A stretch of DNA of 64,000 nucleotides, taken from Hydractinia symbiolongicarpus. Taxonomy: Eukaryota > Cnidaria > Hydrozoa > Anthoathecata > Hydractiniidae. The notes below the pieces were generated by a model, which made no database searches, was not told the origin of the DNA, and saw only the letters and a list, made by a program, of their open reading frames with translations. Position numbers and translations under genes: made by a program. This document shows, piece by piece, positions 22,401 through 32,979 of this stretch. Numbering within the stretch: position 1 is the stretch's first letter; each line of letters opens with the position of its first letter. Where the stretch lies: positions 17,992,501 through 18,056,500 of the forward strand of contig NC_079882.1 of the NCBI RefSeq assembly GCF_029227915.1, read 5' to 3'.

Positions 22401-23156
22401 ATATAAATATTTAATTCTCTTTTCTTATTTTTTTTTAAAATAAAACTCTTTTTCCTTACTCATTAAAACTAATTTTTATTTTAATTTCAAATGGTTTTAT
22501 TTGTTTTTTTGTTGTAAAAGCCCCGCTGGTCGTTTAAGATAGAATAATTAAATTTTACCCCCGGTTTACCATGTGCGCGCCGTATCCACGGTCATTTACG
22601 GCAGGAAAAAAAGTGTGCGCATGCGCCATTATTTGTTATCAAATTTTCTGCCGCAAGCGATTCATAATGGCCACCATCGCACGTGCTTCTAATTTCCCTT
22701 AAAAACAAATGTTTTTTGAGCCTCTGCGGTAGAGATCATCCCCTAAAAGGATTTTATTTTAGTAGAGCAGGCCTTGGACTATACAAAAACTCTAGATTCG
22801 ACTACCCGAACACTTTCACTTTTGTTGGGAGGAGACAGAAAGAATAGCAATGTTTTGATTATAAAATTTTATAAGTTGGTGGAAAATGAAGATATTTGCT
22901 TTCCAACGCAAAGTCATGCTTTAAGACATGTTTTTCCTGAAAGCTGATAGCCTGTTTTATCAAATAAAACCAGTGGTTTGTGGCTGCCACTTTTTTTCTG
23001 AAAGAAATTGGTCCTCGGAAATGACCTTTCACAAGACTTCATAAATCGGTAAATATCATTATTTTAAATGAGAATTGCGCACTCAATAAGATAAATATAA
23101 GCAATAAACCAGTGTTAGATGTGAAAAATGTTGCTTGTGGCTACCCCCTAACTTTT

Positions 23157-23923
23157 CAGTCAGGGTAAACACTTAATTAGGCGACGGTAGGCTAATTAGG
23201 GCATACCACCTATTTACGCGACTCATTGTAGCCTAGTTAGACCATATGTAACCTAGTTAAGACATTACAATATTCAATGGCTTTTCACACATTCCTAAGA
23301 AAAAATAGCAAAAACACTTTGTTCAGAATGGATAGTGTATGCAACCATGATTCCAAAATTGTCACTCGTGCCTTGATATGCTCGCGCAAGTAAGAATTAT
23401 GTTAAAATGAAATATTACATGTCGCCTATTTAGGTGACGATAGTAAAATACACAATAATTTAATGAAGATATTCTTTCACAAAAAACGCAAAAAAAAAAA
23501 TTGTTTTTTTTTAAGATGGATGTGGTAACAATTTGTTTTGTAACGTTTCTTTTTTATTTATCCTGTTTTAGCAACGTTAAAATCTTAGTCAAACAATACC
23601 ACATTTTCATCCCCCATATTTTTTTTCCTGTGGCGTAAATGGCTGAAATCCATTATTTAAAACAACAAATATTGCCACACAAGGTTTGGGCCATAAGTTG
23701 CCAATGCGCAATGCAAATAACACGATAATTGGTCAAAATTGTCTGCGATTTGATTCACATAAAAATTGTAGTGCGAAACACAATGATTTCGACGTATTTA
23801 CAACAGAAAGTTTTCGTTCGCCTAGTTAGACTACGGTTAGCGTAATTAAACTACATCATGTCGCCTAACTAAATGACTCGCCTAATTAGGTCATGTCGTC
23901 TAATTAGGTGTTTACCCTGACTG
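23157..23923. mobile_element. MITE-like element (767 bp) with long imperfect TIRs
   Basis: CAGTCAGGGTAAACACTTAA and onward at 23157 is matched in reverse complement at 23893-23923. The subterminal regions on both sides contain repeated CCTAATTAGG and GCCTAGTTAGAC words in both orientations. No coding capacity. The flanks do not show a clear target-site duplication, so the superfamily is left open. Confidence 0.65.
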
Positions 23924-24427
23924 TTTCACAGTCACCCAAAAGGGGTTAGGGTTTATTAATAGTTCTGCTAAAAATAATTTTTCATAGCGAAGGTTTGTTT
24001 GTTAATGAAAAATCTCATACAAAAAGAAATCGATAATATTTTTCTATAATATGTATATAATTACCAAAACAACAAGTAACACTAAACCAGAGATGCTCCT
24101 GTGCATTTATTTGGACAGCATATCTGTTCGTACCCTGGAAAAAATTTTTGACTTATATAATTGAGGCTTATGCCGAGTTTGTGGTGTCTGATAAATCATG
24201 AAAAATTTATGTTTATCTCGCCGGAAAAAAGTCAGAAAAAAGTCAGGGGTTTCACAGGAATATGTTAAACATTAACTCACATGTCTGTACATTTTTATGC
24301 ACACTTTGCTATCATTTTACATGCTTTTTTATGAGAGCCTCAGGTTTTTTTAAAAGATAAGAGCTTTTTGTAGGCCCCGCCATCTGCTCAATCATTGTTT
24401 TCCAAACCTAGAATCACCCAGAAGCAG

Positions 24428-24473
24428 CTGGAATCAGTCAGAATGACCCCTAGGTCATTCTGACTGATTCCAG
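24428..24473. repeat. Perfect 21-bp-arm hairpin
   Basis: CTGGAATCAGTCAGAATGAC plus C (24428-24448) is exactly complementary to 24453-24473, with the loop CCTA. Related words (AATCACCCAGAA at about 24410 and its complement at about 24882) lie outside in inverted orientation. Confidence 0.9.
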
Positions 24474-25213
24474 ACCGAATTAACACGAACAGTCACTTGA
24501 AAAAAATATAAACAACTAGGAAAAAACGCTGGTGTAAATAGTGCGTTAATAATTGGCTCCGTATCGAACGTGTATTCCATAGACTTTAAAGGGAAAGACT
24601 CATGTTAGGTAGAAGACCTTCCAAGCCAACATTAAGAAATTGAAAAGGAGGACATTTAGTAAGAAGTTGGGAATTATGAAACTTTTTTTGTACAAAAAAA
24701 TACATTTTATAATTGAGACTTGAAAAAGAAACTTTTTGTTTTCGGGAAGTCGGCTGTACGAGGTTTGTACCCGGGGTCCATTGAACGTTGACGGCTGGTC
24801 TGTTAAATTATTAAATTATAAAAGATTGAAAACGATTGCCACACATTGGACATGCATGCGTTTTCGTGGTTTTGGGTGGTTCTGGGTGATTCTGGTAGCT
24901 TATATTGTATTTTCTGTTTTTTCACATTTTAGGGCACCAGTCCCAAATTGTTCTATGATACAAAACATGTTGGCACGATTTCATTGAAGTAATTTTGACC
25001 CAATAATTCACAATTTCAAGCGTCATTCAAACGTGATTTGCATGTGAAGATTTGTTGACAGAAGCGGTTAAAAAAATGATGGAACAATGATGAAACAGAA
25101 GATCTTGCTGATTTGCTCGATTACCACTTTTTGTTGGATGCGTTTGAAATAAGAATATATTCGTGAAATCCAGATTATGAATTGAAATAAAAAATACTTG
25201 TAATAGCCTAATT

Positions 25214-25245
25214 TAGTATAGTATAGTATAGTAGTATAGTAAAGT
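25214..25245. repeat. (TAGTA)n microsatellite
   Basis: Short run of TAGTA units with one irregular step. Confidence 0.7.
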
Positions 25246-26181
25246 ATTTTTATGTAATTCAGATTGACTTTCGTGGTGAAAAATCTCACAATTAGGGAAT
25301 GGTCTAGGCTGAAATGTCTGTGTAAATGGTTAGCTTTTTCGTTTAACAAATATATAGCTATATAACTGTACAATTTTTTTCATTTGCAATCATTTGCTAG
25401 TCTAACAACAACAACAATAATGATAAATATTTAAAGTGTTTCTAGCCCAGAAAATCACAAAAACCTATTGTTAGTGGATTATTTCCATTGGGGTCCACTG
25501 AGTCTGAGTGAAGCTAGCTTTCTCACATTTACGTTTAGTTTTAGCAGGCTTCTAGATAGAGAAAACTAATCAAGACCAACCTTAGAGCTAGCTAAGGTTA
25601 CAGATCAGATGAATTATTTTTTTTTCCTTTTAAAATTTAATTTTAGTAGTATAATATCGTTTGTTCTTTGTTTATTAGCGTCTATTTTACATTTCTAATA
25701 GTTGTCAACCATTTTTTTTTTTTGTGAAAACGAAAGTGAAATGTATGGTGTAGAAAAGCTCAAAATTTTAGTAGTAAAAAAAGTGGCAGCTACTACCTAA
25801 TACGATAGAACGCTCGATAAGGGATACATGCAAACAGGAAAAGTAATTTTTAGGCAAAACCTTGCGTCAGAATGTTGTACAAGAGTGCTCCTGTACTGGT
25901 AAATTGTGAACTAGCCATCCGGGCTTTTGTGGACCTTGCCGTCTGTTTAGGCTGCCCCGGGTAGCAACCAAAGGCGAAATAGTAGTCTATGGTCATCCTT
26001 CTTCAGTTTTAAAAGAAAAAAATGTTAAATTTTCTTTTATTGGGCAACTAAAACAAGATAATAGAGAGTGAGGTCAATATCGATGACGTCATAATCTTAT
26101 GCCGTAGGCGCTTTTTTAAAAAAAATTTTTGGCGCATGCGCACACTTTTTTTCCTTAAAATCGCGGTTTTGAATGACCGTG

Positions 26182-27089
26182 TATCTCACGGAAACAAAAT
26201 TTATTAACTGAAAAATGAACACCGAAGCGAAGAAAGTTGTCTCTTTTTCAAAGTAATCCTGAAAAAAGTTATTTCAAACAAGGTTTACTCATCACGAGGT
26301 TAGATTAAAGCTTATTTGTTTCTTCTATCTTTTTTGTGTTCTGGGACCGAAGTTGCTTTCTTTTAAAAAAACTATCGAATTCGAATGATAATTCGAATCT
26401 AAGAAGTAAAGAACAAAACTGTTGTCATTGTAGAGCGACTGTTGATGTCGAGCGAGAATAAAAAAAGTTTATGTTGTTGCCAGAAATATTTGTTATAAAG
26501 AAGAAAAACGTACGATAATATAACGTCAAAAAGAGAACTGATTGGAAATGTATCAGAGAATTGTAGCTAGCTGTACATTTTCAATTTGTTTTCTTTGGGT
26601 TGAAGAGAAGTCTAGTAATCGAAGTAAAAAACTAATTGGACTTTTATCCAGAGAACGTTAGCTACTACTGAGAAAGCGAAAGAAAAACCAGGTGTGTTGT
26701 TTAGATTATCTGGTAGGGAAATAAATTTAGGTGAATAACATTTTTAAGTTGTTTACACGCTTCCAGCTAAACTTTCCCTTAAATATGAAGTTAAATATGT
26801 TTTGTCTTCAGCCTGAACATATTCTTTTTTTTGTAAGAATATACTCAGGGTCAGTTAAAAATATCTTAAAATATGTCCAACCTCGATTGTTCTAAATAAA
26901 TATAAAAGAATTTGCCAATAGCTATAGCAACTTATAACAAGCCTTATTTTATTAAGCCATTATATATTTTCAGGACATAACAAAGAATATAATTAAGAAT
27001 AACGAGGATAGTGTTTGCGTATAAATGTAAAAAGTAATTTTTCCGTTGTTACTGTTTTTAACGCTATGAAGTGGTTGATGTCGTTATAG
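26182..27089. other. Anonymous DNA left of the P-like element
   Basis: AT-rich sequence without recognisable features. Confidence 0.5.
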
Positions 27090-27213
27090 CATAGTCATAA
27101 GAAAAAGAGATAGTGTGGGTACCCGGGCCGTTTATTTACGTTTGTTTTGTTTTACGGCGCAATGATGAAATTATTGGGGTGGCCGGAGCAACCAGGGACG
27201 TATTTTGAACAAG

Positions 27214-28389
27214 ATGGCTGAAGCGGACGCTTTTATTTATGGTGATGACTTCGATGCTATTCTTGCAGCTATCGAAGACAACCTTTTTGAGGAAGATAAA
27301 GAATTATCTGTTCCTGTAACAGATATTGTTGATGAGGTTGTTGCTGATTCCATAGAAGAGGGTTTTAAATGTGATCAGTGCGAAAAAATATGCAAGACAT
27401 CAAGAGGTTTAACCAGACATAAAAATAGCAAGCATGGCCCTACTTCTGTGGCTGAACCTCATCACCAAAAGCCTGAAAATAAATTACACCCTCTATACTT
27501 GAAGAAATACATCGAAGAATGTGCTTCCAAGCTAGCTCTAGATGAGTGCTATAGTGAAGAAACGAGAAAGGGGTTTTTGATGTTTCAAAAGCCAACACTA
27601 GATGATGCTAGATACACCTTTGAATTTATTAAAGATGTTGTAGCCAGTTTTAAAAACAATAGCGAAAAATTTTATGCCTCTTTTTACAAATGTGTTTCCG
27701 AGAATATTGTTTTCAAAAACCTATCAAAAAGAGCATCAGTTATCCTAGGATTTGAGTTAGCGAACTATGTACTTGCCCACCTAACAGGTTCAGTTGTTAA
27801 TGGTGATATTGCAAATGTATCTCCAGGTACAAATTTTTCACCAAAGGAAAAGCAAATTATTAAATATCTTGCAGGATATGTTTTTGGAACACTTTACAGA
27901 CGTATACGTAGATTGAAACAAAGTCGTAGTATCTTGAATCTGCAAAGCATACATCTACTTATTGCTGGTAAATCAACTGACCAGGAACACGATGCCGAAA
28001 TCAATACACTAGTTCGCATTAAAGACCGAGGCGGCTTATGGACATCAGAAGTTTTTGAAATTTTTTCCATAGTTGAATCCCATTTCCGCCAAGAGTCTAG
28101 CACCACGCATAGAAGTATTGACAGTAAAAAAATGGTATCATATCTCATGAATAATGCAAGAATTTTATGCAATTACAACAAATTAAAAAATGCTTCAACT
28201 GAAGAAGTTAGTAAAGAGATAGCTTTGAATTTACTGGAACATCTTATCATGTTGTATATTCGTGTTCGTGTATATTCACTTGTGAAGGATAAATGTCAAC
28301 GGCACAATGTTAAATCAAAGGCTAAAAAATCACGATCGTTGCGAACTGAAGTAAAAAAAGCATCAAGCACTTTGGATCATGGACATTAG
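27214..28389 (+). CDS. C2H2 zinc-finger accessory protein of the P-like element
   Basis: 391 residues from ATG in the context AACAAGATGG. The frame could open at TTG 27205, but the ATG is the natural start. Residues 1-50 are acidic. A single C2H2 finger follows (FKCDQCEKICKTSRGLTRHK, Cys53, Cys56, His69, His74). The rest is helical-looking and contains KYLAGYVFGTLYRRIRR (about 217-233) and IKDRGGLWTSEVFEIF (about 269-284). The tail is strongly basic (KSKAKKSRSLRTEVKK). The AGYV and DRGGL blocks remind me of C-terminal regions of some P-type and related transposases, so it may be a split-off domain with DNA-binding or regulatory function; that is inference. The gene lies wholly inside the TIRs, is intact, and converges on the transposase with about 0.43 kb between their 3' ends. 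Confidence 0.7.
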   Translation: MAEADAFIYGDDFDAILAAIEDNLFEEDKELSVPVTDIVDEVVADSIEEGFKCDQCEKICKTSRGLTRHKNSKHGPTSVAEPHHQKPENKLHPLYLKKYIEECASKLALDECYSEETRKGFLMFQKPTLDDARYTFEFIKDVVASFKNNSEKFYASFYKCVSENIVFKNLSKRASVILGFELANYVLAHLTGSVVNGDIANVSPGTNFSPKEKQIIKYLAGYVFGTLYRRIRRLKQSRSILNLQSIHLLIAGKSTDQEHDAEINTLVRIKDRGGLWTSEVFEIFSIVESHFRQESSTTHRSIDSKKMVSYLMNNARILCNYNKLKNASTEEVSKEIALNLLEHLIMLYIRVRVYSLVKDKCQRHNVKSKAKKSRSLRTEVKKASSTLDHGH

Positions 28390-28820
28390 TCTTGAACAAC
28401 AGACTATAAACTTGTTAAAACAGCTATTTTTATAGCTAAAAACTTATAAAAAACATTATTTTGGAAAGAACGAGAAGTACACGGAAATATTCAACCTTTA
28501 AAAGTAAGTATTGTTGTATGGAACTTACAGAAAATGATTTCATACACATTCAGTTTATTGTGTGCTGCAAAATACTACCTTCAGAATAATGCTGGATAAA
28601 TATTTGCCCATTGGGACACAAAAATTTATGTGAAACTTATATTTGTGAATACTGGCCCACAGAATTTTCTAATCATACTCACCATCAGAACCATAAAAAC
28701 AGAGTAAGGTGAAGCCAGTAATAATGTTTTTTAAGATGTGTGGCTATAAAAATAACCGTTTTTTGTGTGCTGCTTCTTCTTTGATTTGTTGATGACTCGG
28801 CGCCTTAATCATTTTCTTCA

Positions 28821-29010
28821 TTATTTCTTTTTTTTACGACATGGCATAGACTCAACATCAATTTTGGCAAATGCTTCGTTGTCAATACAATTACCAGCTA
28901 TTGGTCTGAATATTTTTTGTGTACGAATCGTGTTATCGTTGTATCCAAAATCTCTAACAGTAGGATTGTCTTTTCTATGCCCCATTGATCGTATGCCCCA
29001 TTCTTCCGAA
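28821..29010 (-). pseudogene. Out-of-frame C-terminus of the P-type transposase
   Basis: The frame ending at 28821 contains GHRKDNPTVRDFGYNDNTIR and RTQKIFRPIAGNCIDNEAF, the segment that normally follows QDPLENYFGR in this transposase family. It is separated from the main ORF by the 16-base insertion described for the transposase. Confidence 0.75.
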
Positions 29011-31518
29011 ATAATTTTCCAGTGGATCTTGGCAAAAGCGCTCTGTAAGAACATATGGTACACCATGTGACAATAGATATTTAATAAGCTCGATCGATGA
29101 ATATGTTGTGATTTTAATACCTTCATATGTTTGCCATGAGATGAACATGTTAGATTTGGCATTATCAGTGAAATTTCCAGGTCTTGTGGCAATTGAGTCC
29201 TTCCAATCAGAAAAATATTTTAGAAATGTTTCAAGTAGCCATGTAAAGCGCTCGTCATCTTGTGATTCGAATGGTTTTAGAAACGATTTTGCTTTAGTGA
29301 TGCCTTCTTTTGTATTTCTGATGTTCAAACAATCAAAGAACTTGTCCATCATCATACAAAACGTGGCAGTAGCTTCTGCTTCTGGTGGTCCATATGTTTG
29401 GAGTGCATGAAAAACTGATTTACTTAACACCTGTGCAGCTAGTCGGACATTCATCACAGAAAAGGGTGTGAGTTTAATATGGTTATTTGTGATTTTGGGA
29501 ACAAGGTGGAGACCACAGTCCAAATCATCAAAAAAAAGCTTTGATATGTGATTCCATGTCAGATATTTACCATTGTTCCACATACTTCTTGTGCACCTTC
29601 CAGCCATTGAATTAGCTAAGCAGTTTCTGGCAGTTTTAATCAGATGTGGTGGGTCGGATATGAAGTAAATATATCTCTTTTCAGTTGCCATCACATTAAG
29701 TGTACGATAGGTTACATCAACGTCTCCATTAACATCTTCCACTCTTGTCATATTAAAATGCATCCGATACATACTGCGGTTTGGAGAAGCGCCATCACTT
29801 GTAACACCGACCACTTTAATTCCACAATTATCCTCCAATATGCCAACAGCTTTCCAAAATAATGTAAATAACTGAACAGACGTAGCATTTGTGGTTGCAA
29901 AGTTGGCAAGGGAGAATTTTAAGGGGTTAATAATACTTCGAATTAAAAAGACCAGCATGTGTGATGCAATGTCATCAGATTTTTGAAGGGATGCCAAATT
30001 AAGTTCCATATCACCTGAGTCCACATATCCAATTAAGTCACCTGTGTGCTTATCCCAAACTAATTTCTCTTGTATTTTTATTTCATCCATTAACACAATA
30101 CCATATCGTTCTATGTCTGAAAAATTCTCCACTATTTTTTTTAATTCTAAGATGACATCTTTATTAAATCCTTGTTGTGGTCGTATATAGTTTTTGTAGT
30201 CCCTTAATCGGCGACGACTGGGCAAAATAACGAAACCAGCTTTTGTTTTCTCGTCATAACGAATTTCATCATAAAACGAAGGCGATTTTGCAGCTAAACC
30301 CAAACAATACCGGATAATAATAGGATGATATCTAACAGCTGTCTTTGATGAAGAAAGATATTTTTGTTGTTCACTCCAAAAGAATTGCATAAATTCAGGC
30401 ATCTTTTCGTAATCTGCATTTGACATGATATTCATCATATCTTTGCTCAAACTATCATCAACAGGTACTGCCTTTTGTACGATTTCTTCCATCATCTTTA
30501 ATTTGTCAGCTTTTAACTGTTTGTTCTCAATTCTATAACTTTGAAGTTTCAATTTTATACGATCAGGAGATGTTAAGGAAACATGAGCTTTATCATGAGC
30601 CGGTGTGGATAAATTGTCTTGTTTTCTTTGAAGACTAAGTTTTTCCCTAGATTCAGCTTTCAAACACGGTTCACATTTGTCTTCAGTGTTAATTAATAAT
30701 TGGCAGGAAGGTAGTCGATGCCATTTCGTTTGAGAAAGAGGATTTGGTAATATGTCTATTGTTGGGTTAAATTTTTTAGGTGCAGTATGTTCAATGCAAC
30801 TACCAGAAAATGATCTTGGCAAACCAGGACAAACAAAGAAACCCGAAATGTATCTAATCAAATTAGAAATTGTGATATTTTTAACTGAGTGGTCATAGAT
30901 ATTATAAATTTGATGTTGTTTAGGAAGACTCCATAGTAGCACACGGACATTAAACTGAAGACTTGTATCAACATAAATCTCATACTTTGGTACCATATGA
31001 ATATCATCATTGCAATAAAATTGAACACTGTTCTCTGAATAATTATATTGCCACTCGGCAAGTCTGAGATTTTGAATACGGGAAGAAAATTCAGAAAATG
31101 ATTGATAACATTCAAAATATTCAGGTGTTTTAATTTCTGGAGGTGGATGTTGAGCTCTCTTTAATAAAGTTGACTGTGATGATTCCTTTGGTTTTGTTAT
31201 GGTTGAAGAAGAAGGAATGCTTTTGATGGGTAAATTGAGGCAAGGCAATTCACCAGGATTCAATGTAACTCTGCTCTCATGACGATAATATTGATTTTCA
31301 TTAAAGTGCCGTTGACAAATGAAGATCCTTTTATTTGCTATTCTGTCACGAAGTGCTTTATCAACCACACGATCTTTGGTGACAATAGCTATTAATTTTT
31401 TCCTCCACTGGGAATCGAACGTATTATCACTAGTTGGGACTTTAAAAATAGCTATTCCCTTGTACTTAGCTCTTCGTGATACTGTACAGCCAAATATTGA
31501 ACAATTATCTCCAGGCAT
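28975..31518 (-). CDS. THAP-domain P-element-type transposase, C-terminally frameshifted
   Basis: 847 residues. An N-terminal THAP zinc-binding domain spans 1-95: Cys6, Cys11, Trp38, Cys68, His71, then GELPCLNLP. A coiled-coil-like Lys/Leu/Gln stretch covers about 320-350. The RNase H-like catalytic core has MDEIKIQEKLVWDKHTGDLI (Asp478), VTSDGASPN (Asp575), the insertion-domain motif SDPPHLIKTARN (621-632) and ERFCQDPLENYFG with Glu834. Its job is to bind the element ends and catalyse cut-and-paste transposition in the nucleus. The expected continuation (HRKDNPTVRDFGYNDNTIR) is present but in another frame just downstream. A direct repeat of AATGGGGCATA with a 5-base spacer shifts the frame, so this ORF stops early at 28975. 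The catalytic residues precede the break. Confidence 0.9.
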   Translation of the reverse strand: MPGDNCSIFGCTVSRRAKYKGIAIFKVPTSDNTFDSQWRKKLIAIVTKDRVVDKALRDRIANKRIFICQRHFNENQYYRHESRVTLNPGELPCLNLPIKSIPSSSTITKPKESSQSTLLKRAQHPPPEIKTPEYFECYQSFSEFSSRIQNLRLAEWQYNYSENSVQFYCNDDIHMVPKYEIYVDTSLQFNVRVLLWSLPKQHQIYNIYDHSVKNITISNLIRYISGFFVCPGLPRSFSGSCIEHTAPKKFNPTIDILPNPLSQTKWHRLPSCQLLINTEDKCEPCLKAESREKLSLQRKQDNLSTPAHDKAHVSLTSPDRIKLKLQSYRIENKQLKADKLKMMEEIVQKAVPVDDSLSKDMMNIMSNADYEKMPEFMQFFWSEQQKYLSSSKTAVRYHPIIIRYCLGLAAKSPSFYDEIRYDEKTKAGFVILPSRRRLRDYKNYIRPQQGFNKDVILELKKIVENFSDIERYGIVLMDEIKIQEKLVWDKHTGDLIGYVDSGDMELNLASLQKSDDIASHMLVFLIRSIINPLKFSLANFATTNATSVQLFTLFWKAVGILEDNCGIKVVGVTSDGASPNRSMYRMHFNMTRVEDVNGDVDVTYRTLNVMATEKRYIYFISDPPHLIKTARNCLANSMAGRCTRSMWNNGKYLTWNHISKLFFDDLDCGLHLVPKITNNHIKLTPFSVMNVRLAAQVLSKSVFHALQTYGPPEAEATATFCMMMDKFFDCLNIRNTKEGITKAKSFLKPFESQDDERFTWLLETFLKYFSDWKDSIATRPGNFTDNAKSNMFISWQTYEGIKITTYSSIELIKYLLSHGVPYVLTERFCQDPLENYFGRMGHTINGA

Positions 31519-31715
31519 ATCAATAAAAAAATCAAATTAAATTCTTTGTTTACAACAAAAAAGAGTAATCTGAACCAGAAAAACCGCCATTTCTAATTTA
31601 CCGTGCCCGTAGAAAACTGGGTTCTAGTTTAATTACGGCCACAAAAGGATCAAAACAATGCTTCTATTGTTATAGCGCTCTCTTTTCCAGACTATCTCTT
31701 TTTCTTATGACTATG

Positions 31716-32044
31716 GTTATAACAAACCCTAATGTAAACAAACTTAAATCAATGTTTACCTCTGTTACGTTACCGTTTGAAATATATTCGATTCTTAAAT
31801 TCGAAAACACTGCATTGTTATCATGCATGGCACGTTTGCGCAATGGGAGGATTGCTGTATGCAATAGACGAAATAGCTAATTTGGTATGATGCATTAGAA
31901 ACTGTACGTTGTGAAAATTTTGCAATAACCTTTTTTGTGTGACTTAACGATTTTTTCTAATGTCTGGTATACTTTTTTTCCCTGGTGTACTTATGGCATG
32001 GCAAAAAGCAAGTATATAGTTTTAGCAGGTTTAGCTTTTTACAT
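31716..32044. other. Right flank of the P-like element
   Basis: No feature recognised. Confidence 0.5.
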
Positions 32045-32897
32045 AACCCTTGTTAGACACCTTTTAGACCTTCTGCATTTTTATTTTAATTTATTTTTAT
32101 TTTGTTGTTAGACCTGCTTATATTTTTACACGTTTTGTTTCGGCGGGTATAAATATAATAATGGAGATTGTAAGCTACATCAACCTTGGGCTTTTTTTCT
32201 CTTTTATTTCTTTTTTTTTTTATTGCTGCACATGCTTATTTTTTGACGTTTTGTTTCAGCGGTTATAGATATAGAATAATGCAAATTGTGACTTTTAAAA
32301 ATTCAAATTCTTATTTTCTATGTTTTTATTTGGCACAGTGTAGTGGATTCTTCCACGGGACTTCGGCTACGAGGATAGTATTTGTCAAGAAAGTTGAGAA
32401 CCTACACCTTTTGCATTTTTTTTTATTTTTATTTCGTTGTTGGACCTGCTTATATTTTTAAACGTTTTGTTTAAGCGGGTATAAATATAATGCAGATTTT
32501 GAGCAACCTCAATCCCAGGGCTTTTTTTCTCTTTTATTATTAACTTTTTTGTTGCTGTTTTTTGGACGTTTTGTTTCAGATTTCGTTAGACGCCTTCGAT
32601 TTTGTTGGACATTTTGCATTTTTATTTTTATTTTATTTTATTTTTTGTTGCACTTGCTTATATTTTTACTGTTTTGGTTTCAACGGGTATAAATATAAAT
32701 TAATGCAGACTGTGAGCAATCTTGATCCCAGGACTTTTTCTCTCTTTTTTCCGTCCCGTTATAAAAAGGAGACAAAGGGATGAGGTTGGATTCTAAGTTT
32801 TAAAAATTCACATTACCATGCTGTATGTTTTTGTTTGGTATCCCTTACATGCATTTCATGGAGACATTCAGTGGACTCTTCCACGGGACTTCGGCTA
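32045..32897 (+). repeat. Tandem units with TATAAATATA words and Helitron-like 3' ends
   Basis: Three to four diverged units share TTGTTGGACCTGCTTATATT, then GTTTTGTTTC.GCGGGTATAAATATAA, then CCCAGGGCTTTTTTTCTC (TATA words at about 32146, 32477 and 32687, a degenerate one at 32263). Two units end in GTGGATTCTTCCACGGGACT and TTCGGCTA (32342, 32871). The last finishes in CTAG at 32894-32897 followed by T, a Helitron-type terminus related to the one at 14929. 5' ends were not found. Confidence 0.55.
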
Positions 32898-32979
32898 GTC
32901 CTATATTATTTCATTACGTCAAATACAAAAAACAAAGTTTATCAACCAACAGTTAAGTAAAATTCTATACCAACATCTA

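Larger units (their letters stand above)
22586..26181. mobile_element. Probable TIR element (about 3.6 kb) of unknown superfamily
   Basis: A 24-bp perfect inverted repeat containing GTGTGCGCATGCGCC lies at 22604-22627 and 26131-26154. Outside each arm is a second shared word, ACGGTCATT (22587-22595 and the complement 26172-26180), with different spacing. A small MITE (23157-23923) and a hairpin (24428-24473) lie inside. No transposase was recognised and no target-site duplication was confirmed. Confidence 0.4.
27090..31715. mobile_element. P-element-like transposon with two convergent genes (4626 bp)
   Basis: The termini are inverted repeats. CATAGTCATAAGAAAAAGAG begins at 27090 and its complement ends at 31715; identity runs 25 bp and then 3 more after one mismatch. 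Flanks share GTTATA (27083-27088 and 31716-31721), consistent with a decayed 8-bp P-type duplication. Between the ends are a plus-strand gene (27214-28389) and a minus-strand THAP transposase (31518-28975), arranged tail to tail. Drosophila P elements carry only the transposase, so the second gene is unusual. Confidence 0.8.

Noticed and set aside
24740-24800. Possible tRNA (CCGGGGTCCA word)
   Set aside because: No cloverleaf: acceptor and anticodon stems cannot be formed around it. No other tRNA or rRNA signal was found in the window.
27205-27213. TTG start for the zinc-finger ORF, and GTG start at 7559 for LRR1
   Set aside because: Both have a better-placed ATG a few codons downstream (27214 and 7589); non-ATG starts are unlikely here.
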